61,788 bases of DNA from the NCBI RefSeq assembly GCF_030409335.1, contig NZ_JAUFPN010000205.1:1-61788 (forward strand), written 5' to 3'. Position numbers and translations under genes: made by a program. A model generated the notes under the pieces. It worked only from the letters and a program-made list of their open reading frames with translations. It had not been told where the DNA came from and did not search any database. Below, in pieces: positions 39,057-47,105 of this stretch (position 1 is the stretch's first letter; every line of letters begins with the position of its first letter). The stretch is from Paeniroseomonas aquatica. GTDB taxonomy: Bacteria > Pseudomonadota > Alphaproteobacteria > Acetobacterales > Acetobacteraceae.

Positions 39057-40244
39057 ATGGACGCGCTGCCTCCCCCGGGCGACCCGCCACCGGAAGGCCC
39101 GGATGCGGCGATCACCAGCCATACCGACGTCTACTTCAACCGCACCCGGGCGATCGTCCAGCGCTTCGGCGATTGCCAAGTCACCTATGCGGTCTTCCTC
39201 CGCCGCCCGGTGGTCAGCGCGCCGCGGCTGATGCTCGAATGGCTGGAAGGCGTGGCGCGGGACCGCGGCACCCAGTTCGGCATCGAGGTGATGCACCCCG
39301 AGGGCACCTGGGTGGGGGCGGGCGATCCGATCCTCTACCTCACCGGCTCCTTCGCCCAGCTCGCCGACCTCGAGACCCTGTATCTGCAGAAGCTCGGCCC
39401 GCCCTGCGTCGCCGCGCACAATGCCTACCAGATGTGCCTGGAACTGCCGGCGGTCGCCTTCCTGGCGATGGATGCCCGGCACTGCGCCGGGGCCGAGATG
39501 GCCAACATGATGGCCTATGCCGCCAGCGTCGGCAGCGAGGCGGCCAAGCGGGAAGGGGCCCGCGGCTTCGTCGGCAATGCCACCGACGCGACCGCCCACT
39601 GGTTCGGCGCCTCGCGCGGCTTCGGCACCATGCCGCATGCCCTGATCGGCTATGCCGGCAGCACCCTCCGCGCCGCCGAGATGTTCCATGCCAACTACCC
39701 GGAGGAGAACCTCACCGTCCTGGTCGACTACTTCGGGCGGGAGGTGACCGATGCGCTCGGCGTCTGCCAGCGCTTCCCCGAGCTGGGCGCCGCCGGCCGC
39801 CTGGCCTTCCGGCTGGACACCCATGGCGGCCGCTTCCTCGAGGGGCTCGATCCGGCCGAGAGCTATGCCGTGCTCGAACGCCATGCCCCCGGCGCCATCC
39901 GCCGCTACCGGTCGGAGACCGAGCTGCGCCACCTGGTCGGCACCGGCGTCTCCGCCGCCGCCGTCTGGAAGATGCGGGAGGCGCTCGACGCCGCCGGCTT
40001 CCCCAAGGTCCGCATCGTCGCCTCCTCCGGCTTCGGCGTGCAGAAGTGCCGGGTGATGGCCGAGGCCCGCGCGCCGATCGACGTGGTCGGCACCGGCAGC
40101 TTCATCCCGGACACCTGGTCCGAGACCTATGCCACCGCCGATATCGTCGCCTATGACGGGGTGCCGCGGGTCAAGCTCGGCCGCGAATTCCTGCTGCGCC
40201 GCAACGGCGAGCGCAAGCGCACCGGGGCCGTCGCGCCGGGCTGA
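39057..40244 (+). CDS. pncB: Nicotinate phosphoribosyltransferase
   Basis: 395 residues. Early TSHTDVYFNRTR, VMHPEGTWVGAGDPI, and the catalytic/phosphate part AHNAYQM...DARHCAGAEM, GFVGNATDAT, then FRLDTHGGRF, VRIVASSGFG and VGTGSFIPD, which bind the ribose phosphate. The order and length fit the short PncB branch of bacteria and archaea. It makes nicotinate mononucleotide from nicotinate and PRPP in NAD salvage. The start is two bases after the DAHP synthase stop, so it is co-transcribed although the pathways differ (both use phosphorylated sugars). Confidence 0.88.
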   Translation: MDALPPPGDPPPEGPDAAITSHTDVYFNRTRAIVQRFGDCQVTYAVFLRRPVVSAPRLMLEWLEGVARDRGTQFGIEVMHPEGTWVGAGDPILYLTGSFAQLADLETLYLQKLGPPCVAAHNAYQMCLELPAVAFLAMDARHCAGAEMANMMAYAASVGSEAAKREGARGFVGNATDATAHWFGASRGFGTMPHALIGYAGSTLRAAEMFHANYPEENLTVLVDYFGREVTDALGVCQRFPELGAAGRLAFRLDTHGGRFLEGLDPAESYAVLERHAPGAIRRYRSETELRHLVGTGVSAAAVWKMREALDAAGFPKVRIVASSGFGVQKCRVMAEARAPIDVVGTGSFIPDTWSETYATADIVAYDGVPRVKLGREFLLRRNGERKRTGAVAPG

Positions 40245-40258
40245 AGCCCGGGCGCCGG

Positions 40259-41032
40259 TCAGCCCGGCGGCACGGCGGCTGGCTCGGCCGCCGGCGGCCG
40301 GGGCTTCTCCAGCACGCAGTAGGACTGGCCCAGCACATGCAGCCCGGCCGGCACCGCCTCGGTCGCCGTCTCCGGCGTCACCTGGATGGAGGGCTCGTCG
40401 CCGCGCCTGATGGCGACGACCCGGAAGCCCAGCCGCCGGGCCCAGATCTCGATGTCGCCGGCATGCATGAAGACGTTGATGTGGCCGAGGTAGGAACGCT
40501 TGCGCACCCAGTCGACGTTGCCCTCGAAGACGCTCCACTGATCCTCGACCGCGAATTCGAAGAAGGAGAAGACCACCCGCCCGCCCGGCGCCAGCACCCG
40601 GTAGGTCTGCTCGAGGTAGGCGTAGGATTCCTCGTGCAGCAGATGGGTGAAGACCGAGAAGTAGGTGACGAGGGTGGCCCAGCCGTCGGGGGCCGGCATG
40701 GTGTTGCCGGCGACCTGCTCGAGCCTGAAGTCCGCCCGGGCCGCCTTCCGCCGGTTGTAGTCCAGCAGTTCCGGCACCACGTCGAGGCCGATGTACTGCA
40801 GCTTCGGGTAGCCCACCAGCTGTTTGGTCAGCCGCCCGGCGCCGCAGCCGACATCGATGACCCGGCTGTCGGGCTGCAGCCCGTATTGCAGCAGCAGGCT
40901 GTGCTCCAGGACCCCGAAATGCTCGAAGGCGCCGCCGACCGACCGGGCCACCGCCTCGTCTTCCGGAAAGGCGGCCAGGTAGGCCCGCACCATGGCCGCG
41001 TAGCTCTGCACGTACTGGAATTGGGTACTCAT
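40259..41032 (-). CDS. SAM-dependent methyltransferase (class I)
   Basis: 257 residues. Motif I is VIDVGCGAGRLTKQL, followed by IGLDVVPELLDYN (acidic residue for SAM ribose), a TLVTYFSVFTHLLHEE segment and the APGGRVVFSFFEF strand. The C-terminal half (HAGDIEIWARRLGFRVV) is a common class I ending. The tail is Pro/Ala-rich. Substrate is unknown; the FEHFGVLEHSLLLQYGL opening recurs in methyltransferases of glycan or lipid loci. It is convergent with pncB and divergent from the small paralogue pair. Confidence 0.82.
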   Translation of the reverse strand: MSTQFQYVQSYAAMVRAYLAAFPEDEAVARSVGGAFEHFGVLEHSLLLQYGLQPDSRVIDVGCGAGRLTKQLVGYPKLQYIGLDVVPELLDYNRRKAARADFRLEQVAGNTMPAPDGWATLVTYFSVFTHLLHEESYAYLEQTYRVLAPGGRVVFSFFEFAVEDQWSVFEGNVDWVRKRSYLGHINVFMHAGDIEIWARRLGFRVVAIRRGDEPSIQVTPETATEAVPAGLHVLGQSYCVLEKPRPPAAEPAAVPPG

Positions 41033-41100
41033 GCGCGCTCCGGCGGGTCAGGGCGGTGAATTGCTGAAGCCTGCTGCTATCATGCGTTGTGCCGGAAGGT

Positions 41101-41124
41101 CCAGGCGTGGCGCGTCACGCCTGG
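41101..41124. repeat. Perfect 9-bp inverted repeat between divergent genes
   Basis: CCAGGCGTG (41101-41109) and CACGCCTGG (41116-41124) with a 6-base spacer, in the 230-base region between the methyltransferase (leftward) and the small paralogue pair (rightward). No U-run follows in either direction, so an operator or leader hairpin is more likely than a terminator. Confidence 0.45.
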
Positions 41125-41262
41125 TCGCCGCCGCCCGTGCCGGGCCGCCTGCGTTGACCCGGATGGACCGCGCCGAATACAACCCGCGCACGCCATCCGG
41201 CCGCGCGCCTCGGGGCCTGGCTGGCCCCATCCCACCATCAACTGCCATGCGGGGCTGCCATC

Positions 41263-41682
41263 GTGAGCGATGACGACGAGGATCCGATCTTCCAGCCCAA
41301 CCCCTTCCTGCAGGCCGGGCTCTCGGTACGGATCATGGACCTCTCGGGCGCCAACGGCGCCGAGCCGGTCGAGACCGTGACCGGCTTCCGCACCCTGGAA
41401 CACGCCAATGCCTTCGCCCGCCGCTACGTCCGGGACAGCGTCGAGCGCTGCCGCGCCCCCGGCCTCAAGCCGGAGGAGGTGATGTCCACCTGGTTCGCCT
41501 TCGGCGAGGATGCCACGGTGGAGGGCGCCGGCGAGCATGCCTGGACCAGCGGCAGCGAGCTGGCCGATTTCGCCGGCCAGCCGGTGCGCGACGCCGAGGA
41601 TCGAAACTGGCGCGCCCTCGACCCCCGCCGCGACGAGGATGACGCGCCGCCCGGGGATCCGGCGGAGGAGGAGGGAGAGTGA
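41263..41682 (+). CDS. Hypothetical protein, first of two tandem paralogues
   Basis: 139 residues from GTG 41263. Acidic at both ends (SDDDEDP; DEDDAPPGDPAEEEGE). The centre GFRTLEHANAFARRYVRDSVE aligns with GFPSPEAAAEYARRFVRAQIE in the next gene, and STWFAFGEDATVEGAGEHAW aligns with AMYFRFGEYAFAAGLDHAAW, so both share one small alpha/beta domain. I do not recognise a family function. It overlaps the second paralogue by four bases (GTGA) and that one touches gltX, forming an operon. Confidence 0.75.
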   Translation: MSDDDEDPIFQPNPFLQAGLSVRIMDLSGANGAEPVETVTGFRTLEHANAFARRYVRDSVERCRAPGLKPEEVMSTWFAFGEDATVEGAGEHAWTSGSELADFAGQPVRDAEDRNWRALDPRRDEDDAPPGDPAEEEGE

Positions 41683-41993
41683 CCCGCCACGCGGTCCGCT
41701 GCGGCGACTACGCCGACTTCGGCGATGCGGAGGAGGAATGGACCGTCGAGGGCTTCCCCAGCCCGGAGGCCGCCGCCGAATATGCCCGCCGCTTCGTCCG
41801 CGCCCAGATCGAGGATTTGCGGGCCGAGGCCGGCACCGCCGAGGAATTGAGAGCCATGTACTTCCGCTTCGGCGAATACGCCTTCGCCGCGGGGCTCGAC
41901 CACGCGGCCTGGGTCGCCCATTGCATCGCGACGCCGGCCGGCCGCAAGGCCGAGGTCGACTATGCCGCGGCCGAGCCGCGGGGGCGGGCGTGA
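41679..41993 (+). CDS. Hypothetical protein, second tandem paralogue
   Basis: 104 residues from GTG 41679, overlapping the previous stop. Shares the domain described for its neighbour without the acidic C-terminal extension: EWTVEGFPSPEAAAEYARRF then YFRFGEYAFAAG. No signal peptide, membrane segment or metal motif. Its TGA overlaps the gltX ATG by one base, so gltX translation is coupled to it. Function unknown. Confidence 0.75.
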   Translation: MTRHAVRCGDYADFGDAEEEWTVEGFPSPEAAAEYARRFVRAQIEDLRAEAGTAEELRAMYFRFGEYAFAAGLDHAAWVAHCIATPAGRKAEVDYAAAEPRGRA

Positions 41994-43339
41994 TGAAGCT
42001 CCGCTTCGCCCCGTCGCCGACCGGCCTGCTGCATGTCGGCAATGCCCGCGCCGCCCTGGTCAATTGGATGTTCGCCCGGCAGCGCGGCGGCACCGTGCTG
42101 CTGCGTCTCGACGATACCGACCTCGAACGCTCCAAGGCCGAATATGCCCAGGCGCTGGAGGAGGATCTGCGCTGGCTGGGCCTCGACTGGGACGAGAGCT
42201 TCCGCCAGTCCGACCGGCTGCCGCTCTATGCCGCCGCCGCCGAGCGGCTGAAGGCCAGCGGCCACCTCTACCCCTGTTTCGAATCCGAGGACGAGCTGCG
42301 GGTGAAGCGGGAGCTGCGCCTGAAGCAGGGCCGCCCGCCGCTCTATGACCGCGGCGCCCTGAAGATGACGCCGGAGCAGTTCGCCAAGGCCGTCGCCAAC
42401 GGCAAGTCGCCCTATTGGCGTTTCAAGCTGAACAACCGCACGGTGGAATGGCAGGACGGCGTGCTCGGCCGCCGCGGGGTGAAGCTGCCCAGCCTGTCCG
42501 ACCCGGTGCTGATCCGCGCCGACGGCTCGCCGCTCTATACCTTCACCTCGGTGGTGGACGACCTCGACAGCAGGGTCACCCACATCATCCGCGGCGAGGA
42601 CCATGTCACCAATACCGGCGTCCAGCTCGATATCTGGGAAGCCCTCGCCGGGCCGAAGGACATCCGGGCCACGGCGCTGTCCTTCGCCCATCTGCCGCTG
42701 CTGACCGATGCCGATGGCGGGCCGCTGTCCAAGCGCCTCGGCAGCCTCTCGCTCCGCCAGCTCCGCCGCGACGGGGTGGAGCCGGCGGCGCTGGCCGGTT
42801 ACCTCGCCGCGCTCGGCACCTCGCAGGACCCGGTGGTCGGCATGCCGGCCGCGCTGGTCCCCGGCTTCGCGCTGACCGCCATCTCCCACTCGCCGGCCCG
42901 CTTCGACGTGCAGCAGCTGCTGGCGCTAAACCGCAAGCACCTGCATGCGGCTCCTTTCGAGGCGGTGCGGGCGCATCTGCCGGAGGGCGCCGACGAGGCG
43001 TTCTGGCAGGTCGTCCGCGGCAACCTCGATTTGCTGGGCGAGGCCAAGGGCTGGTTCGAGGTCACGAACGGCACCGTGGTCCCGCCAGTCCAGCCGGGCG
43101 AGGCCGAGTTCCTCCACGCCGCCCTGGCCGCCCTGCCGGCCGAGCCCTGGGATGCCACCACCTGGGGCGCCTGGACCGAGGCGTTGAAGGCCGGCACCGG
43201 CCGGAAGGGCAAGGCGCTGTTCCTGCCGCTGCGCCTGGCCCTGACCGGGGAGGACCATGGCCCCGACCTCAAGGCCCTGCTGCCGCTGATCGGCCGGGAG
43301 CGGGCGGCGCTGCGCCTCAGGCTCGGCGCCGAGGCTTGA
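41993..43339 (+). CDS. gltX: Glutamyl-tRNA synthetase
   Basis: 448 residues. Class I signatures: RFAPSPTGLLHVGNAR (HIGH variant) near the N-terminus, LRLDDTDLERS, IRGEDHVTNTGVQ, and PLSKRLGS in the KMSKS position. The overall length is normal for bacterial GluRS. It charges tRNA-Glu (and possibly tRNA-Gln, as in many alphaproteobacteria that make Gln-tRNA by amidation; not decidable here). ATG 41993 touches the preceding stop (TGATG). cysS follows with its own leader. Confidence 0.95.
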   Translation: MKLRFAPSPTGLLHVGNARAALVNWMFARQRGGTVLLRLDDTDLERSKAEYAQALEEDLRWLGLDWDESFRQSDRLPLYAAAAERLKASGHLYPCFESEDELRVKRELRLKQGRPPLYDRGALKMTPEQFAKAVANGKSPYWRFKLNNRTVEWQDGVLGRRGVKLPSLSDPVLIRADGSPLYTFTSVVDDLDSRVTHIIRGEDHVTNTGVQLDIWEALAGPKDIRATALSFAHLPLLTDADGGPLSKRLGSLSLRQLRRDGVEPAALAGYLAALGTSQDPVVGMPAALVPGFALTAISHSPARFDVQQLLALNRKHLHAAPFEAVRAHLPEGADEAFWQVVRGNLDLLGEAKGWFEVTNGTVVPPVQPGEAEFLHAALAALPAEPWDATTWGAWTEALKAGTGRKGKALFLPLRLALTGEDHGPDLKALLPLIGRERAALRLRLGAEA

Positions 43340-43363
43340 GTTTCCGCCCCCAAGCTGCGTAGA

Positions 43364-43402
43364 ATGTCAGCCATGTTCCAGGGCTGTCGCTGCCGCTGCT
43401 GA
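43364..43402 (+). CDS. Cysteine-rich leader peptide ORF upstream of cysS
   Basis: A 12-codon ORF, MSAMFQGCRCRC, or nine codons from the inner ATG at 43373. Three of its last five residues are Cys, alternating with Arg, directly before TGA. It lies between the gltX stop and cysS with no other role. Leader peptides with runs of the regulating amino acid control biosynthesis or synthetase genes by ribosome stalling; a Cys-rich one next to cysteinyl-tRNA synthetase fits that logic. Ten bases after the stop, a 9-bp hairpin begins. Confidence 0.7.
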   Translation: MSAMFQGCRCRC

Positions 43403-43411
43403 TCTCACCCC

Positions 43412-43434
43412 GCGCGCGGGCCTGACCCGCGCGC
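43412..43434 (+). promoter_or_regulatory. Hairpin after the Cys leader (possible attenuator element)
   Basis: GCGCGCGGG (43412-43420) pairs with CCCGCGCGC (43426-43434) around the loop CCTGA. It begins ten bases after the leader stop and ends 30 bases before the cysS start. A ribosome stalled on the Cys codons would sit next to it and one at the stop codon would cover its base. No U-run follows, so control of translation initiation is more likely than intrinsic termination. Confidence 0.5.
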
Positions 43435-43464
43435 CCAGCCGCGTGCCCGTTGCGACCAAGCGCC

Positions 43465-44901
43465 ATGGATGCCCCGATGCCCGACCTTCTGCTCCACAAT
43501 AGCCTGACCCGCGCCAAGGAAGCCTTCGCGCCGATCGACCCCGCGCATGTGCGGATGTATGTCTGCGGCCCGACGGTCTACGACCTGGCCCACCTCGGCA
43601 ATGCCCGGCCGGTCATCGTCTTCGACCTGGTCTTCCGCCTGCTGCGGCGGCTGTATCCGCGGGTCAGCTACATCCGCAACATCACCGACGTGGACGACAA
43701 GATCAACGCCCGCGCGGCCGAGAGCGGCGAGCCCATCGCCGCCATCACCGCCCGCACCACGGCGGATTTCCACGCCGACATGGAAGCGCTGGGCAACCTG
43801 CCGCCGACGGCCGAGCCCCGCGCCACCGCCGCCATCGCGCCGATGATCGCGTTGATCGAGAAGCTGATCGACCGGGGCCATGCCTATGCGGCGGAAGGCC
43901 ACGTGCTGTTCAGCGTGGCCTCCTACCCGGAGTACGGCGCCCTCTCCGGCCGCACCCCGGACGAGCTGGTCGCCGGCGCCCGCGTCGAGGTCGCGCCCTA
44001 CAAGCGCGACGCCGGCGACTTCGTGCTGTGGAAGCCCTCGGACGAGGCGACCCCCGGCTGGGACAGCCCCTGGGGCCGCGGCCGCCCGGGCTGGCACATC
44101 GAATGCTCCGCCATGTCCTGGCAGGCGTTGGGCGAGGTCTTCGACATCCACGGCGGCGGCCACGACCTGCTCTTCCCGCACCACGAGAACGAGGTGGCGC
44201 AGAGCCGCTGCGCCTTCGGCACCGCCGCCATGGCCACGACCTGGCTGCACAACGGCATGCTGCGGGTCGGCGGCGAGAAGATGTCGAAGTCGCTCGGAAA
44301 CTTTTTCACGGTGCGAGATATCTTGAAGCTCGGTTCGTGGGCCGGCGAGGCCTTCCGCCTGTTGGTCTTGAAGACGCACTACCGACAAGATCTGGACTTC
44401 AATTTTCCCTTGCTTAGAGAGGCCAAGGCCGAGCTCGACGACGACTATGCGATGCTGGCCCGCGCCGTGACCGCGCCCGACCTCGAGGTGCCCCGCGCCG
44501 AGATGGTGGCCTGGGCGCTGGAGCCGCTGCACGACGACCTCAACACCGCCCTGGCGCTGACCCGGCTGCGCGACCTCCGGACGCTTGAGAATGTCGCCAG
44601 CGTCGGCGGCAGCGCCGCGACCGTGCTCGCCCGCGCCGGCAAGCCCTGGCCGGTGGTCCCGGGCCTCGCCGCCAGCGCCTTCCGCGAGGTCGCCGGCGTG
44701 CTCGGCCTCGCCGCCTCCGAGCCGCAGGCCTGGCTGCGCGGCGGCGACGACCACGCCTGGGTCGAGGCCGCCATCGCCGCCCGCCTCGCCGCCCGCAAGG
44801 CGCGCGATTTCGCCGAGGCCGACCGCATCCGTGCCGAGCTGACCGCCAAGGGCATCATCCTCGAGGACGGTCCGCAGGGAACCACCTGGCGCCGCGCGTG
44901 A
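43465..44901 (+). CDS. cysS: Cysteinyl-tRNA synthetase
   Basis: 478 residues from ATG 43465 (ATG 43477 is an alternative; neither has a strong ribosome site). MYVCGPTVYDLAHLGNARP carries the zinc Cys and the HIGH motif (HLGN); GWHIECSAMS and DIHGGGHDLLFPHHENEVAQ carry the other zinc ligands; KMSKSLGNFF is the canonical KMSKS loop. It charges tRNA-Cys. The weak ribosome site and the preceding Cys-rich leader suggest regulated translation. It overlaps the downstream methyltransferase by four bases. Confidence 0.96.
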   Translation: MDAPMPDLLLHNSLTRAKEAFAPIDPAHVRMYVCGPTVYDLAHLGNARPVIVFDLVFRLLRRLYPRVSYIRNITDVDDKINARAAESGEPIAAITARTTADFHADMEALGNLPPTAEPRATAAIAPMIALIEKLIDRGHAYAAEGHVLFSVASYPEYGALSGRTPDELVAGARVEVAPYKRDAGDFVLWKPSDEATPGWDSPWGRGRPGWHIECSAMSWQALGEVFDIHGGGHDLLFPHHENEVAQSRCAFGTAAMATTWLHNGMLRVGGEKMSKSLGNFFTVRDILKLGSWAGEAFRLLVLKTHYRQDLDFNFPLLREAKAELDDDYAMLARAVTAPDLEVPRAEMVAWALEPLHDDLNTALALTRLRDLRTLENVASVGGSAATVLARAGKPWPVVPGLAASAFREVAGVLGLAASEPQAWLRGGDDHAWVEAAIAARLAARKARDFAEADRIRAELTAKGIILEDGPQGTTWRRA

Positions 44902-45992
44902 GCCAGACCGCCGAGGATTGGATGGATGCGCTCAAGCGCATCGCCCTGACCGACCCGAAGCGGGCCTGGCTCCGCGCCCATCTCGACGCGCCGGACTGCA
45001 CCGCGACCGAGGCAGCCCTGGCCGAAGCCGCCGGCCAGCCCATCGGCGACTACCATGCGCTGGCCGCCGAATTTGCCGTGGCACTGGACGTCGACCTGCC
45101 TTCGCCGCCGATCGCGTTGCTGGCCGAAAGGGCAGGGGAGGCTTGGCGCCTCCGCACCCCGCTCGCCTTCGCGCTGGGCATCCACCGCGTGGTGCCGGAT
45201 GCCTGGACCCGCGGCGGCAAGGAGGCGGCCAGGCTGCAGCCGGCGCCGGGCGAGAGCCCCATCGTCGTGCTGGTCCGGCCGCAGCTCGCCGAGAACATCG
45301 GCACCACCGCCCGGGCCATGGCCAATGGCGGGCTGTTCCACCTGCGGCTGGTGGCGCCCCGCGACGGCTGGCCGCAGGACCGCGCCTGGCGCACCGCCTC
45401 CGGCGCCGACGCCATCCTCGAGGCCGCCGAGGTCTTCCCCGACGTCCCCAGCGCCCTCGCCGATTGCCACCGGGTCTTCGCCACCTGCCCGCGGCCGCGC
45501 CACATGATCAAGCCGCTGCGCACCGCCCGCGCCGCCGCCGAGGATACCCGCGAGATCAACGGCCGCGGGTTGCGCTGCGCCGTCATGTTCGGCCCGGAAC
45601 GCGCCGGCCTCGAGGCCGAGGACATGGCGCATGCCGACACGCTGGTCCGCTACCCCCTCAACCCCGCCCACATGTCGCTGAACCTGGCCCAGGCGGTGAT
45701 GATCTTCGCCTATGAATGGTGGACCGCGACCGAGCCGACCCCGGCCCGCAAGCTCATCACCAACGGCACGCCGGTGGCGACCAAGGGCCTGCTCGAGGCC
45801 TTCCTCGACCGCCTCGTCAGCGAACTGGATGCCTCCGGCTTCCTCGAGCCGGAGAAGAAGCGGGCCAACATGGTCCGCAACCTGCGCCATTGGTTCGAGC
45901 GCGGCGAGGTGACCGAGCAGGAGCTCCGCACCCTCCATGGGGTGGTGACCGAGCTGTCGGTCGGCCGGATGCGGCGCGGCCGCCCCGATTAG
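44898..45992 (+). CDS. TrmJ/SpoU-type tRNA methyltransferase with extra N-terminal domain
   Basis: 364 residues from GTG 44898 (GTGA overlap with cysS). The SPOUT domain is at about 120-280: motif 1 PQLAENIGTTARAMANGG, motif 2 VMFGPERAGLEAED, motif 3 YPLNPAHMSLNLAQAV. RLVAPRDGWPQ is characteristic of TrmJ, which 2'-O-methylates the tRNA anticodon loop at position 32. The first ~115 residues (DALKRIALTDPKRAWLR, TEAALAEAAGQPIGDYHAL) form an additional helical domain absent from E. coli TrmJ and reminiscent of winged-helix nucleic-acid modules. Co-transcribed with cysS. Confidence 0.83.
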   Translation: MSQTAEDWMDALKRIALTDPKRAWLRAHLDAPDCTATEAALAEAAGQPIGDYHALAAEFAVALDVDLPSPPIALLAERAGEAWRLRTPLAFALGIHRVVPDAWTRGGKEAARLQPAPGESPIVVLVRPQLAENIGTTARAMANGGLFHLRLVAPRDGWPQDRAWRTASGADAILEAAEVFPDVPSALADCHRVFATCPRPRHMIKPLRTARAAAEDTREINGRGLRCAVMFGPERAGLEAEDMAHADTLVRYPLNPAHMSLNLAQAVMIFAYEWWTATEPTPARKLITNGTPVATKGLLEAFLDRLVSELDASGFLEPEKKRANMVRNLRHWFERGEVTEQELRTLHGVVTELSVGRMRRGRPD

Positions 45993-46204
45993 CGCGGCGT
46001 GGGCGCCAGCTTCTTCGCCAGCTTCCGCGCCAGGGCGTAGCCCAGCAGCCCGGCCACAGGCCCGGCCGGCAGCACCAGCAGCCAGCCGACATGGACGTTG
46101 TTCACCACCAGCCCCAGCCCGACGCCGAGCATCAGCCCGCCGACCAGGCTGCCCACCACCCCCGCCGTCAGGCCGAGCACCAGGATCTCTTCGCGTGTCA
46201 CCAT
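45989..46204 (-). CDS. Small two-helix membrane protein
   Basis: 71 residues: short polar start, one Gly-rich hydrophobic helix (LVLGLTAGVVGSLVGGLMLG), a second (GWLLVLPAGPVAGLLGYALA), and a basic C-tail RKLAKKLAPTPR. Convergent with the methyltransferase (4-base 3' overlap) and divergent from rpsD. No family recognised; the hairpin-like Gly-zipper helices suggest inner-membrane localisation. Confidence 0.6.
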   Translation of the reverse strand: MVTREEILVLGLTAGVVGSLVGGLMLGVGLGLVVNNVHVGWLLVLPAGPVAGLLGYALARKLAKKLAPTPR

Positions 46205-46233
46205 GCCCGGGGATTAGGCGCCGGTGGCGCGGT

Positions 46234-46262
46234 TTGACAAGCCACCGGCTGCCTTCTATAGG
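46234..46262 (+). promoter_or_regulatory. Sigma-70 type promoter of rpsD
   Basis: TTGACA (46234-46239) and TATAGG (46257-46262) are separated by exactly 17 bases. This is the best housekeeping promoter in the window. Transcription would begin near 46269, giving a leader of about 125 bases before rpsD. Confidence 0.75.
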
Positions 46263-46395
46263 CCCGCCTCTTCCTGGGAACGTGGACGCGGCTTCGGGCC
46301 GTGCGCCCGTCCTTGCCTGTTCGGGGCTTGGGCCTACCGGGACAACATTGCGATGAGGGGCCGCACCGGCAAACCGGCACGGCACAACGAACCGT

Positions 46396-47013
46396 ATGAC
46401 CAAGCGCGCTGAATCCAAGTACAAGATCAACCGCCGCCTCGGCGTCAACCTTTGGGGCCGCGCCAAGTCTCCGATCAACAAGCGTGAGACGATCCCCGGC
46501 CAGCACGGCGCCCGCCGCAAGCAGAAGCCGACCGACTTCGGCGTGCAGCTGATGGCGAAGCAGAAGCTCAAGGGCTACTACGGCAACATTGGCGAGAAGC
46601 AGTTCCGCAAGTATTACGAGGAGGCCGTGCGCCGCAAGGGCGACACCTCCGAGAACCTGATCGCCCTGCTCGAGCGCCGGCTGGACTGCGTCATCTACCG
46701 CATGAAGCTGGCCGTCACGCCCTTCGCCGCGCGGCAGTTCGTCAACCACGGCCATGTCACCATCAATGGCAAGCGGCTCAACATCCCCTCCTACCAGGTC
46801 AAGGACAACGACCTGATCGAGGTGAAGGAGAAGTCGAAGCAGCTCACCGCCGTGCTCGATGCCGCCCAGAGCGGCGAGCGCGACGTGCCGGAGTACCTGG
46901 AGATCGACCATCGCGCGATGCGCGGCCGCTACCTCCGCGCGCCGAAGCTGGCCGATGTGCCCTATCCCGTGCAGATGGAGCCGAACCTGGTGGTCGAGTT
47001 CTACTCCCGCTAG
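46396..47013 (+). CDS. rpsD: 30S ribosomal protein S4
   Basis: 205 residues, the standard length. Begins [20 protein letters not shown] with the alphaproteobacterial form of S4, followed by [19 protein letters not shown], the S4 RNA-binding domain ([34 protein letters not shown] split over the core) and ends VVEFYSR. It nucleates 16S rRNA folding. It is a single-gene unit with its own promoter and terminator, as in many alphaproteobacteria. The leader could carry autoregulation, but I see no convincing S4-binding pseudoknot. Confidence 0.97.
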   Translation: MTKRAESKYKINRRLGVNLWGRAKSPINKRETIPGQHGARRKQKPTDFGVQLMAKQKLKGYYGNIGEKQFRKYYEEAVRRKGDTSENLIALLERRLDCVIYRMKLAVTPFAARQFVNHGHVTINGKRLNIPSYQVKDNDLIEVKEKSKQLTAVLDAAQSGERDVPEYLEIDHRAMRGRYLRAPKLADVPYPVQMEPNLVVEFYSR

Positions 47014-47038
47014 ATCGGCCGCACCGCCGACCGGACAG

Positions 47039-47067
47039 CGCCGGCCCCGCAAGGGGCCGGCGTTTTT
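47039..47067 (+). terminator. Rho-independent terminator of rpsD
   Basis: CGCCGGCCCC (47039-47048), loop GCAA, GGGGCCGGCG (47053-47062), then TTTTT. Ten perfect GC-rich pairs with a tetraloop and a U-run: a textbook terminator, 26 bases after the stop. Confidence 0.95.
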
Positions 47068-47105
47068 CGTTTGGCGGCCCGGCGCCTCCGGGCCATCTCG
47101 GCGGC

